This document shows, in pieces, positions 8,640 through 17,346 of a stretch of 64,000 nt of DNA; the first letter of the stretch is position 1; each line of letters begins with the position of its first letter. The DNA is from Phaeobacter porticola. Lineage in GTDB: Bacteria; Pseudomonadota; Alphaproteobacteria; Rhodobacterales; Rhodobacteraceae. Position numbers and translations under genes: made by a program. Where the stretch lies: the NCBI RefSeq assembly GCF_001888185.1, contig NZ_CP016364.1:682001-746000 (forward strand), given 5' to 3'. The notes beneath the pieces are model-generated. The model saw only the letters and a list, made by a program, of their open reading frames with translations, was not told the DNA's origin and did not search any database.

Positions 8640-10084
8640 TACTTCACCTCCAGCACATGGGTGGGGGTGGTCGTCTGGCCCAGATCGTCAAAATAGCGGG
8701 CGAGCATATTGGCGGCAGCCTCCAGCCGGTAGTCAGCAGAGGCGCGCATATCGCTCATCGGGGTGAAATCGCAGGCAAATTCCGCCTTGGCGGCGGCAAA
8801 TACCGCTTCCGACCAGCTGTGTCCGACCAATGCCGCCTCCACATGGCTGGCGCGTTTGGGCACGCCCGCCATGCCGCCAAAGGCGATGCGCGCGGCGGTG
8901 ACCCGGCCGTCTTCAACTGTCAGGTTGAACGCCCCCAGAACGGCAGAGATATCCTGATCGAACCGTTTGGAGAGCTTGTAAACCCGTAAGCCGTCAGTTT
9001 GGCCCTTCGGGCGTGCAGGTAGGGTGATCGCCTCAACAAATTCGCCGGGCTGGCGGTCCTGCTTGCCGTAGTCGATAAAGAACTCCTCAAGCGGCAGGCT
9101 GCGGCGGGCATCCCCACAGCGCAGGTGCAGTGTCGCGCCAAGGGCGATCAGCGCAGGCGGATTGTCCCCGATGGGAGAGCCATTGGCGATATTGCCGCCA
9201 ATGGTGGCGGCGGCGCGCACCTGCTGGCTGGCAAAGCGGCGCAGCATTTCGCCATAAGACGGATGGCGCGCGGCGAGGGCGCTGCGCAGGCGGTTCATAT
9301 CCACCATCGCGCCGATGCGCAGGCTGCCGTCGGGCTGTTCAGCGATCTCTTTCAGGTCTTCGCAGCCATCCAGAAAAATCACATCCCGCAGATCGCGCAG
9401 CTGTTTGGTCACCCAGAGGCCCACATCCGTGGCGCCGGCAATCAGCGTCGCGTCCGGGCGGGCAGCATAGGCGGCTGCCAGTTGGTCGGCGGAGGTGGGG
9501 CGCAGAGACGCAGGGGGCTCAGCACTGTTTGGCTTAGGGGGCTCTGCCCCCCGGCCTGCGGCCTCCCCCCGGAGTATTTCGGGAAAGGTGACAGAGTTCT
9601 CTGCGCGGATCCAGTCGGGCACCGGAGCCTCAGCAGCGGCTTCGGCGGCGCGGATGATCGGCGCATAGCCGGTGCAGCGGCAGAGGTTGCCTGCAAGCTG
9701 GTCGTCGTGATCCTGCGCACCATTCTTATGAGCGGTGACCATCGACATGATGAACCCCGGAGTGCAGAAGCCGCATTGGCTGCCGTGATGGGTGATCATC
9801 GCCTCTTGTACCGGGTGCAGCTGGCCATCGGGACCTGCGGCACCTTCGACGGTGCGAATGGATTTGCCATGCAACTGGGGCAGGAACAGGATGCAGGCAT
9901 TGAGCGGCTTGGCGCCATGGTCATCGGTGACCATCACCGTGCAGGCGCCACAGTCGCCCTCATTACAGCCTTCCTTGGTGCCGGTGAGACCGCGGTCTTC
10001 GCGGAGCCAGTCCAGCAATGTCGCCGTCGGAGAGACCTCCGTCAGCGCGACCTCTTCACCGTTCAGTTGAAAGGTGATTGTCAT
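8639..10084 (-). CDS. xdhA: Xanthine dehydrogenase small subunit (2Fe-2S and FAD)
   Basis: This 481-aa subunit passes electrons from the Mo site to FAD and NAD+. The plant-type [2Fe-2S] ligands are C40, C45, C48 and C64, and the second cluster motifs [11 protein letters not shown] and NLCRCTGY follow. The FAD domain has [11 protein letters not shown] and [15 protein letters not shown]. The linker between these domains (roughly residues 163-187) is encoded by a copy of the dispersed palindromic element, giving an Arg/Gly/Ala/Glu/Pro-rich stretch ([13 protein letters not shown]). It is the first gene of the eight-gene purine operon, and xdhB follows with a one-base overlap. Confidence 0.95.
   Translation of the reverse strand: MTITFQLNGEEVALTEVSPTATLLDWLREDRGLTGTKEGCNEGDCGACTVMVTDDHGAKPLNACILFLPQLHGKSIRTVEGAAGPDGQLHPVQEAMITHHGSQCGFCTPGFIMSMVTAHKNGAQDHDDQLAGNLCRCTGYAPIIRAAEAAAEAPVPDWIRAENSVTFPEILRGEAAGRGAEPPKPNSAEPPASLRPTSADQLAAAYAARPDATLIAGATDVGLWVTKQLRDLRDVIFLDGCEDLKEIAEQPDGSLRIGAMVDMNRLRSALAARHPSYGEMLRRFASQQVRAAATIGGNIANGSPIGDNPPALIALGATLHLRCGDARRSLPLEEFFIDYGKQDRQPGEFVEAITLPARPKGQTDGLRVYKLSKRFDQDISAVLGAFNLTVEDGRVTAARIAFGGMAGVPKRASHVEAALVGHSWSEAVFAAAKAEFACDFTPMSDMRASADYRLEAAANMLARYFDDLGQTTTPTHVLEVK
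9531..9593 (+). repeat. Dispersed palindromic element translated within xdhA
   Basis: The plus strand shows GGGGGC-tct-GCCCCC (9537-9551), then GGCC-tgc-GGCC (9553-9563), a C tract and the tail GGAGTATTTCGGGAAAGGTGAC (9571-9592). Structure and tail match the copies at 3691-3754 and 8-30. On the minus strand it is read in frame without stops as part of the XdhA linker. Confidence 0.75.
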
Positions 10085-10526
10085 GTCAGAAACCCGTCGC
10101 GTTACTTTGGTTTTCCCTTGGTGCCATCCCTTCGATGCGACGTAGAAGACATGGCGGGCCTTGGTAGATTTGTTGCCGGTAGCCTAGAAAGCAGGTTGTT
10201 GTTCTGGCAAGGAAAAGTGACTCTGCCATGGAGCGGGCCAGCGGCGCAAGATCCTTGCGGTGTGCCGGTGTATGCTGTTATTTTTGAAGGGTTTAATGCC
10301 GAATTGCCGCAGGTTTCAGGCGGATCTTGATAAGACTTTCAAATAAAGCGGAATAATGAGCGGTTAATTTTTTGGCAATTTGGAAGGTCTTCGCCTTGCC
10401 GGGGGCAAACCGAGGGGCTGACAGGAGCGCTGGCGCGGGTGAGCGCGCCGTGGTCTTTTGCGCGAACTACGTAGGTTGGGTGCGGAACCGCTTTAACCTT
10501 GGCTGTGCTGCCGGTAGCTTGGCCAG
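10085..10526. other. 442-bp intergenic region between divergent xdhA and dnaE
   Basis: No credible gene is present. A 64-codon minus-strand frame at 10339-10533 lacks any recognisable feature. The stretch around 10325-10385 is clearly AT-richer than its surroundings and holds TTGATA (10327-10332) and AATAAT (10352-10357) with a 19-bp spacer. This is a weak candidate promoter for dnaE. The promoter of the xdh operon must also lie here, but I could not place it. Confidence 0.4.
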
Positions 10527-13500
10527 ATGACAAGTTCTCCCCGATTCATTCACCTGCGCACCCATACAGAATACTCTTTGCTGGAAGGGGCGGTGCGGCT
10601 GAAAAAGCTGCCGGATCTGTGCAAGAAATACGAGATGCCCGCAATTGCGGTCACCGACAGCAACAACCTGTTCTCGGCGCTGGAGTTTTCCGTGTCAGCC
10701 AGTGGCGCCGGGGTGCAACCGATCATGGGCTGTCAAGTGGACCTGCGATTTTCGGACCCGGCACCAGGAGAGCGGCCCAAACCGCCGGCTCCCCTGGTGC
10801 TGCTGGCACAAAGCGAGGCGGGATATGAGCATCTGATGAAGCTCAATTCCTGTCTGTATCTGCGCCAGGGCAGCGAGCTACCCTATGTGACGCTAGAGGA
10901 GTTGGCGGAACATAGCGCGGATGTGATCTGTCTGAGCGGCGGGCCGGACGGGCCTGTGGGCTGCCTGTTGCAGCAAGGACAGCGCCCGGCGGCCGAAGAA
11001 TTGATGCGGCGATTGGCGGCGACTTTCCCGGACCGGCTCTATGTGGAGCTGCAACGTCATCCGGGGGAACATGGCCAGCCGGAGGCAGAGAAACAGACCG
11101 AGCGCGGCCATATCGAGATGGCCTATGCGATGGGGCTGCCCTTGGTTGCGACCAATGATGTCTATTTCCCCAATACAGAGATGTATGAGGCCCATGACGC
11201 GATGATCTGCATCGCCGAGGGAGCCTATGTCGATCAGGCTGAACCGCGTCGACGCCTGACGGCGCAGCATTATTTCAAAAGCCAGGAAGAGATGGTGGCA
11301 CTGTTCGCTGATCTCCCGGAGGCAATTGAAAATACAGTGGAAATCGCCAAGCGCTGCGCCTTTATGGCTTATATGCGCGACCCGATCCTGCCGAAGTTTG
11401 CCGATGATGAGGTCGCTGAACTGCGCCGTATCGCCAATGAAGGTCTGCAACAACGTCTGGCGGTGATCCCCCATGCGGTGAGCGTTGAGCAATACCAGGA
11501 GCGGCTGGATTTCGAGCTGGGTATCATTGAGGGGATGGGGTTCCCCGGCTATTTCTTGATCGTTGCCGATTTTATCCAATGGGCCAAGGACCACGACATT
11601 CCGGTTGGGCCGGGGCGGGGATCGGGTGCGGGCTCGCTTGTGGCTTATGCGCTGACGATCACTGACCTTGACCCGCTGCGCTATTCTCTGCTGTTTGAAC
11701 GCTTCCTCAATCCGGAACGGGTGTCGATGCCTGACTTCGACATCGACTTCTGCATGGACCGCCGGGAAGAGGTGATCAAATACGTGCAGGAGAAATACGG
11801 CCGCGACAAAGTTGGGCAGATCATCACCTTTGGCGCGCTCCTGTCCAAGGCGGCGGTGCGCGACATGGGGCGGGTCTTGCAGATGCCCTATGGTCAGGTG
11901 GACCGGCTGTCCAAGCTGATCCCGGTCGAGGGCGTAAAACCGATGTCCATCGTGGACAGTCTGCGTGAAGAGCCGCGGCTGCGTGAGGAGGCGGAGAACG
12001 AAGAGGTTGTCGACCGGCTGCTGAAATACGGCATGCAGGTTGAGGGGCTGTTGCGATCAGCGGGTACCCACGCGGCGGGTGTGGTGATTGGCGATCGGCC
12101 GCTGGATGCGCTGGTGCCGCTTTACCGCGATCCGCGTTCGGACATGCCGGCTACTCAGTTCAACATGAAATGGGTGGAACAGGCCGGTCTGGTGAAGTTT
12201 GACTTCCTTGGCCTGAAGACGCTGACCGTGATCCAGAACGCGATGGATCTGATTTTCCAGTCGGGCCGCGATCTGCATGTGGCCGCCGATGGCACCCAGC
12301 TTTATGATCCGCCGGAGGGGGCGGAGAACCAGATCAACGCCATTCCGCTGGACGACGCGGTCACCTATGACCTCTACTCAAGGGCCAAGACGGTGGCGGT
12401 GTTCCAGGTGGAATCCACTGGCATGATGGACGCGCTGAAGCGCATGAAACCCACCTGTATCGAGGACATCGTGGCGCTGGTGGCGCTGTATCGTCCTGGC
12501 CCGATGGAGAACATCCCGGTTTATTGCGAGGTGAAGAACGGCCTGCGAAAGATCCAGTCGGTGCATCCGCTGATCGACCATATCCTTGAGGAAACACAGG
12601 GCATTATCGTCTATCAGGAACAAGTGATGCAGATTGCCCAGGTGATGGCGAACTACACGCTGGGCGGCGCCGACCTGCTGCGCCGCGCCATGGGTAAGAA
12701 GATCAAAGAGGCGATGGACGCCGAACGCCCGAAGTTTGAGAAAGGCGCGGCGGAAAACGGCGTTCCGGCCAAGAAGGCGTCGGAGGTGTTCGACCTTTTG
12801 GAGAAATTCGCCAACTACGGCTTCAACAAATCCCACGCGGCGGCCTATGCGGTGGTCAGCTACCAGACCGGCTGGCTGAAGGCGAACCACCCGGTGGAGT
12901 TCATGGCGGGCGTCATGAACTGTGATATCCATCTGACGGATAAGCTGGCGATTTACTTCGAAGAGGTCAAAAAAGGTCTGCGCCTGCCTTATGTGCCGCC
13001 CTGCGTGAACCGCTCAGAGGCGACGTTCAACGTGGTCAAGGGGGAGCTGGTCTATGCGCTGGGCGCGCTGAAAAACGTCGGCGTCGAGGCAATGCGCCTT
13101 GTGACGGCGGCGCGGCGTGAGAGCGGTGAGGACAAACCCTTTGCCACGCTGTTTGATTTTGCCCGCCGGGTGGATCTGAAAAAGGTCGGCAAGCGCCCGC
13201 TGGAAATGCTGGCACGGGCGGGGGGCTTTGACCAGCTGGACCCCAACCGCCGCCGGGTGTTCGACAGCCTCGGCGCATTGGTCGATTATTCGTCTGCGGT
13301 GCATGATCAGCGCAATTCCAGTCAGGTGTCGCTGTTTGGTGAGGCGGGGGAGGATCTGCCAGAGCCGCGTCTGCCCGGCACCCCGGACTGGCTACCTGCT
13401 GAGCGGCTGTCGGAGGAGTTCAAGGCGATTGGGTTCTACCTCTCGGGTCATCCGCTGGACGACTATATGCCTGCGCTGAAACGCAAGGATGTGATGACGC

Positions 13501-14039
13501 TGGACGAGGTCACGGCCAAAGCAGAGCGCGGGCCGTTCATGGCCAAGATGGCCGGTATTGTCGCCGGTCGGCAGGAGCGAAAGTCGGCACGCGGCAACCG
13601 CTTTGCCTTTGCCCAGCTGTCGGACACCAGCGGCGGTTATGAGGTCACGCTGTTTTCTGAAGTGCTGGAGAAATCACGCGAATTTCTGGAAACCGGCGCC
13701 AAGGTGGTGATCACCGCCGAAGCCACGATGGAAAGCGATCAGCTGAAACTGCTGGTGCGGTCTGTCGGGCCGGTGGATGCGGCGATTGCCGATGCGGGGC
13801 GCAGTTCGCTGCGGGTCTATGTCTCGGACGCGAAGGCCGTGGCGACGGTGGCACAGGTGCTGGAAGACGCCAAATCCGCCGCCCGCAACGCCTCGCGGGG
13901 GGAAGTCTATATGTACCTGCAGGATCCCGACCTACCCGGTGATGTTGAGATGGATCTGGGCCAGCCCTTCCCCATCAACCCCCAGATCAAAGGCGCGCTG
14001 AAGTCACTGGACGGGGTGATGGATGTTGAGGAGATTTGA
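10527..14039 (+). CDS. dnaE: DNA polymerase III alpha subunit (replicative)
   Basis: This 1170-aa polymerase subunit is full length for DnaE1. The N-terminal PHP domain begins HLRTHTEYSLLEG. The Arg in place of the first metal-binding His of the active-type HxH motif suggests a degenerate PHP site, so proofreading would need a separate epsilon subunit. The polymerase motif PDFDIDF places catalytic aspartates at D403 and D405, and GPGRGSGAGSL precedes it. A clamp-binding motif QVSLF is at 933-937, followed by an OB-fold region. The ATG has no obvious Shine-Dalgarno sequence. It appears to be transcribed alone. Confidence 0.97.
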   Translation: MTSSPRFIHLRTHTEYSLLEGAVRLKKLPDLCKKYEMPAIAVTDSNNLFSALEFSVSASGAGVQPIMGCQVDLRFSDPAPGERPKPPAPLVLLAQSEAGYEHLMKLNSCLYLRQGSELPYVTLEELAEHSADVICLSGGPDGPVGCLLQQGQRPAAEELMRRLAATFPDRLYVELQRHPGEHGQPEAEKQTERGHIEMAYAMGLPLVATNDVYFPNTEMYEAHDAMICIAEGAYVDQAEPRRRLTAQHYFKSQEEMVALFADLPEAIENTVEIAKRCAFMAYMRDPILPKFADDEVAELRRIANEGLQQRLAVIPHAVSVEQYQERLDFELGIIEGMGFPGYFLIVADFIQWAKDHDIPVGPGRGSGAGSLVAYALTITDLDPLRYSLLFERFLNPERVSMPDFDIDFCMDRREEVIKYVQEKYGRDKVGQIITFGALLSKAAVRDMGRVLQMPYGQVDRLSKLIPVEGVKPMSIVDSLREEPRLREEAENEEVVDRLLKYGMQVEGLLRSAGTHAAGVVIGDRPLDALVPLYRDPRSDMPATQFNMKWVEQAGLVKFDFLGLKTLTVIQNAMDLIFQSGRDLHVAADGTQLYDPPEGAENQINAIPLDDAVTYDLYSRAKTVAVFQVESTGMMDALKRMKPTCIEDIVALVALYRPGPMENIPVYCEVKNGLRKIQSVHPLIDHILEETQGIIVYQEQVMQIAQVMANYTLGGADLLRRAMGKKIKEAMDAERPKFEKGAAENGVPAKKASEVFDLLEKFANYGFNKSHAAAYAVVSYQTGWLKANHPVEFMAGVMNCDIHLTDKLAIYFEEVKKGLRLPYVPPCVNRSEATFNVVKGELVYALGALKNVGVEAMRLVTAARRESGEDKPFATLFDFARRVDLKKVGKRPLEMLARAGGFDQLDPNRRRVFDSLGALVDYSSAVHDQRNSSQVSLFGEAGEDLPEPRLPGTPDWLPAERLSEEFKAIGFYLSGHPLDDYMPALKRKDVMTLDEVTAKAERGPFMAKMAGIVAGRQERKSARGNRFAFAQLSDTSGGYEVTLFSEVLEKSREFLETGAKVVITAEATMESDQLKLLVRSVGPVDAAIADAGRSSLRVYVSDAKAVATVAQVLEDAKSAARNASRGEVYMYLQDPDLPGDVEMDLGQPFPINPQIKGALKSLDGVMDVEEI

Positions 14040-14058
14040 CGGTGTAGACTGCCGCTTA

Positions 14059-14076
14059 CCCGGCTGAAAGGCCGGG
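14059..14076 (+). terminator. Weak stem-loop after dnaE
   Basis: CCCGGC-tgaaag-GCCGGG forms a perfect 6-bp stem 20 bp after the dnaE stop. No T tract follows, so termination here is doubtful. It is the only candidate before the acetyltransferase gene. Confidence 0.3.
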
Positions 14077-14273
14077 CCGCGCCAAACCTCTTCCCCGGAG
14101 GGCGCGTTTGCAGCATTTCCTGTTTTAGAACTGTTACGGTTGCTTCGATGTTGTGTGCGTCAGAACCCATGGTGATACGTCCTCCAGATCGGGCGCGCGC
14201 CTCGCCGCCAAACCAGAGCTTTGCCCATCGTATTCCCACGCTCAACTTCCAGTGAAAGAAAGGACCCATTGCC

Positions 14274-14804
14274 GTGACTGACCAGCCAGACCTCACTCTG
14301 CGAGTTGCAGATGTGGCGGATGCCTCCAGCTTGGCGGCGTTGTCGATGGAGGTCTGGGTTGGCACTTATCTGCGTGAGGGGGTGAGCGGGTTCTTTGCCG
14401 ATTATGCGCTGGCAGAGCTGACGGCGGCGCAGTTTGAGACGCATCTGGCCAACCCGCAGGAGCATTTTATTGTCTCGCAGAACAGGGTCGGCATTGATGG
14501 CTATATCCGCATCAGCCGGGGCAGCCCGGGGCCTGTGCCAGGCTGTTCGGATGTGGAGATCACAACGCTCTATGTGCAGCCGCGCCACCATGGGCGGGGC
14601 ATTGGGACTGCCTTGCTGCGCGCGGCGTTGGCCCATTGCGCAGAGGAGCGCGTGGCGCGGGTCTGGCTGGCCAGCAATGCCGAAAATACCCCCGCCAAAG
14701 CGTTCTACCTGTCGCAGGGTTTTGAACGTATCGGCGAGACCCAGTTCGTGATCGACGATCAGTCTTATCTGAACGACGTCTTTGCGCGCCGATGTCTTTC
14801 CTGA
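14274..14804 (+). CDS. GNAT-family N-acetyltransferase
   Basis: This 176-aa protein has the GNAT fold signature. The acetyl-CoA binding loop is VQPRHHGRGIGTALL (Q/RxxGxG/A motif) near residues 102-116, and the later motif is NTPAKAFYLSQGFERIG. Such enzymes transfer acetyl groups from acetyl-CoA to small molecules or proteins; the substrate cannot be told from sequence. The start is a GTG at 14274 with AAAGGA about 10 nt upstream. It sits alone between dnaE and the sugar operon. Confidence 0.85.
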   Translation: MTDQPDLTLRVADVADASSLAALSMEVWVGTYLREGVSGFFADYALAELTAAQFETHLANPQEHFIVSQNRVGIDGYIRISRGSPGPVPGCSDVEITTLYVQPRHHGRGIGTALLRAALAHCAEERVARVWLASNAENTPAKAFYLSQGFERIGETQFVIDDQSYLNDVFARRCLS

Positions 14805-14945
14805 CCTGATGGGCGCGCGCACCTTGGTGCAGGCTGTAATTCTTTTGATGAATGGCTGCTCAACCGGAGGCGGGTTCACCCGGTCTTAACCACTTTCATG
14901 GCATCCCGTAGGCGAGCGGTGAAACTGCAACGCAATGAGGAACGC

Positions 14946-15713
14946 ATGAAAGTCGTTATTCTCGCAGGTGGTCTGGGAACCCGGATCAGTGAAGAAAGTC
15001 ATCTCCGGCCCAAGCCGATGATCGAGATCGGCGGCAAACCGATCCTCTGGCATATCATGAAGTCGTTTGGCGCGCAGGGATTCACCGATTTTGTGATCTG
15101 CTGTGGCTACAAAGGTTACATGATCAAGGAATACTTCACCAACTATATGCTGCATAATGCCGATATCTGCGTCGACATGCAGACCGGTGAGATGGCGCTG
15201 TTGCAGAAGAATTGCGAGCCTTGGAAGGTCACCATGCTGGACACCGGCGAGATGACCCAGACCGGCGGTCGGCTTGCCCAGGTTCGCCCCTATCTGAACG
15301 AAACGTTCTGCCTGACCTATGGCGATGGCGTGGCCAATGTCGACCTTCAGGCATTGGTGCAGTTTCATCACCAGCAGGGCACTGAGGCCACCGTGACAGC
15401 GGTGCAACCGGCGGGCCGGTTTGGCAGCATCGAGATCGACGGCACCACCGCGACCCGCTTTGTCGAAAAACCGGCAGGGGATCATCACTGGGTCAGCGGC
15501 GGGTTCTTTGTCTGCGAGCCGTCGGTGCTGGACAGTATCGAGGGGCCGGACACCATTTGGGAAAAAGGCCCGGTCGAGGCGCTCGCAGCGCGCCAGCAGC
15601 TCTCGGTCTACAAACACAACGGATTTTGGGCGGCGATGGATACCCAGCGGGACAGGATGTATCTTGAAGGGCTGTGGGAGACGGGCAAGGCCCCCTGGAA
15701 GGTCTGGGCGTGA
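14946..15713 (+). CDS. rfbF: Glucose-1-phosphate cytidylyltransferase
   Basis: This 255-aa nucleotidyltransferase makes CDP-glucose from CTP and glucose-1-phosphate, the entry step for CDP-linked deoxysugars. It starts MKVVILAGGLGTRISEES, the nucleotide-binding motif of the family, followed by RPKPMIEIGGKPILWHI. The ATG at 14946 is chosen over a start 48 nt upstream because the conserved N-terminus begins there and GAGG precedes it. Its stop overlaps the next gene as GTGA, opening a run of translationally coupled genes. Confidence 0.93.
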   Translation: MKVVILAGGLGTRISEESHLRPKPMIEIGGKPILWHIMKSFGAQGFTDFVICCGYKGYMIKEYFTNYMLHNADICVDMQTGEMALLQKNCEPWKVTMLDTGEMTQTGGRLAQVRPYLNETFCLTYGDGVANVDLQALVQFHHQQGTEATVTAVQPAGRFGSIEIDGTTATRFVEKPAGDHHWVSGGFFVCEPSVLDSIEGPDTIWEKGPVEALAARQQLSVYKHNGFWAAMDTQRDRMYLEGLWETGKAPWKVWA

Positions 15714-16783
15714 GCGGGTTCTGGCAGGGCAAACAGGTCCTAGTGACTGGGCACACGGGTTTTAAGGGCGCGTGGCTGACGTTGATGCTGGCGCGGCTCG
15801 GTGCGCAGCTGCGCGGACTTGCGTTGCCAGCGGAGGATAACAGCCTGTTCGATAAGGCGGGGCTGGCGGATCTGATTCCCGGCGATATATGTGATCTGCG
15901 CAATCGTGATCAGCTGGCAGAGATGTTCGCGGGGTATCGCCCTGATGTGGTGTTCCATCTGGCAGCGCAGCCGTTGGTACGGCAATCCTATGTTGATCCG
16001 GTCGAGACATGGGATAGCAACGTCACAGGGACGCTGAACCTGCTGGAACTGTTGCGGGACATGGCCGGATCTGAGGTTGCGCCAATGACTGTCGTGGTGG
16101 CAACAACGGATAAGGTCTATGCGCCGGTTGCGGGTCGCCATGCCTTTGTCGAGACAGATCGGCTGGGCGGACATGACCCGTATAGTGCCAGCAAAGCTGC
16201 GACCGAGCTGCTCGTGGCCTCTTATCGCCAGTCGTTTCTACAGGATCTGGACATTCGCATTGTCACGGCGCGGGCGGGCAATGTGATTGGTGGCGGCGAT
16301 TGGGCTGAGGACCGTATCATTCCGGATCTGGTTCGCGCGATTGTCGCAGAGCAACCGCTGCATCTGCGATATCCGGCGGCGGTGCGCCCCTGGCAACATG
16401 TGCTGGATCCGCTGGCCGGATATATTCGCCTGGCCGAGGTCGCGACTATGGGATCGCCGGACGCCGTGCCGCCTGCGCTGAATTTTGGTCCCGACGCGCA
16501 GGCGGAGAAATCTGTGGCGGATTTGATCGCGCATGCCAAGGCGGCCTATCCACATGCTGATCTGACCGTCACACAGGATACGTCCGGTACTGGGCACTGG
16601 GTCGAAACCGGGCGTTTGTGCCTGTGCAGCGATGCGGCGCGTCGCAGCCTGGGCTGGGCGCCGCGCTGGGGGTTTGAGCGCAGCGTCGCCGAGACAATGA
16701 CATGGTATGCTGCGGTGCAGAGCAGTGCTGACCCGCGTGAGGTCACTGAGGCGCAGATCGCCAGATTTGAGGCCGCAGCATGA
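15710..16783 (+). CDS. rfbG: CDP-glucose 4,6-dehydratase
   Basis: This 357-aa SDR enzyme converts CDP-glucose to CDP-4-keto-6-deoxyglucose. The NAD-binding motif VLVTGHTGFKGAWL lies near residue 10 and the catalytic motif is DPYSASKAA (YxxxK). The GTG at 15710 gives the expected short lead before the Rossmann strand and overlaps the rfbF stop. The longer reading frame from 15674 is disfavoured. With rfbF it defines a CDP-6-deoxysugar pathway. RfbH, needed for 3,6-dideoxysugars, is not in the window. Confidence 0.93.
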   Translation: MSGFWQGKQVLVTGHTGFKGAWLTLMLARLGAQLRGLALPAEDNSLFDKAGLADLIPGDICDLRNRDQLAEMFAGYRPDVVFHLAAQPLVRQSYVDPVETWDSNVTGTLNLLELLRDMAGSEVAPMTVVVATTDKVYAPVAGRHAFVETDRLGGHDPYSASKAATELLVASYRQSFLQDLDIRIVTARAGNVIGGGDWAEDRIIPDLVRAIVAEQPLHLRYPAAVRPWQHVLDPLAGYIRLAEVATMGSPDAVPPALNFGPDAQAEKSVADLIAHAKAAYPHADLTVTQDTSGTGHWVETGRLCLCSDAARRSLGWAPRWGFERSVAETMTWYAAVQSSADPREVTEAQIARFEAAA

Positions 16784-17346
16784 TTTTGGATCAACTGCCT
16801 CTGGCTGGCGCCTACAATGTGCGATGGAGCGCATCACGCGACCAGCGCGGTGCCTTTGGCCGTCTGTTTTGCGCAGAGAGTTTTGCCAAGGCCGGTCTGG
16901 TCAGCCAGTGGGCGCAGACCAATCTGTCGCGCAGCAGCGCAAGGGGAACCCTACGCGGCATGCACTATCAAACCGCCCCCTTTGCTGAAACCAAGCTGTT
17001 GGTCTGTCTGACAGGGCGGATTTTTGATGTGCTGGTCGACATGCGCCCCCGGTCCGCCAGTTTCGGGCGTTGGATCTCACTAACGCTGGACGGTGCGCTG
17101 GGCGATGGCGTCTATATCCCGGCGGGTATAGCCCATGGGTTTCAGACCCTTAGTGAGGATGTGATGCTGCACTACAGTCATTCACACCCCTATCGCCCCG
17201 CCCATCAGGCTGGGCTGCACTATGGTGATCCCGATCTGGCCATTGATTGGCCCCTGACGCCAGTCGCGGTGTCTGAGAGGGACAGGGCGCTGCCATGTTT
17301 TTCCCGCGTCACAGATGATTTGCAAAAAGAGAGAGCGCCACAATGA
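16780..17346 (+). CDS. RmlC-like sugar-nucleotide epimerase
   Basis: This 188-aa protein belongs to the dTDP-4-dehydrorhamnose 3,5-epimerase (RmlC) cupin family. It shows TLRGMHYQ with the catalytic-type His near residue 66, then FDVLVDMR and the YIPAGIAHGFQ motif. Because the cluster makes CDP-4-keto-6-deoxyglucose, the likely substrate is that CDP-sugar, epimerised at C3 and/or C5. The exact stereochemistry cannot be deduced. It overlaps its neighbours by ATGA on both sides. Confidence 0.88.
   Translation: MILDQLPLAGAYNVRWSASRDQRGAFGRLFCAESFAKAGLVSQWAQTNLSRSSARGTLRGMHYQTAPFAETKLLVCLTGRIFDVLVDMRPRSASFGRWISLTLDGALGDGVYIPAGIAHGFQTLSEDVMLHYSHSHPYRPAHQAGLHYGDPDLAIDWPLTPVAVSERDRALPCFSRVTDDLQKERAPQ

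Noticed and set aside
10339-10533. A 64-codon minus-strand frame upstream of dnaE
   Set aside because: No ribosome site, no hydrophobic or domain pattern, and it overlaps the AT-rich probable promoter region and the dnaE start.
14059-14076. A strong terminator after dnaE
   Set aside because: The 6-bp stem lacks a T tract, so it is listed only as a weak stem-loop.
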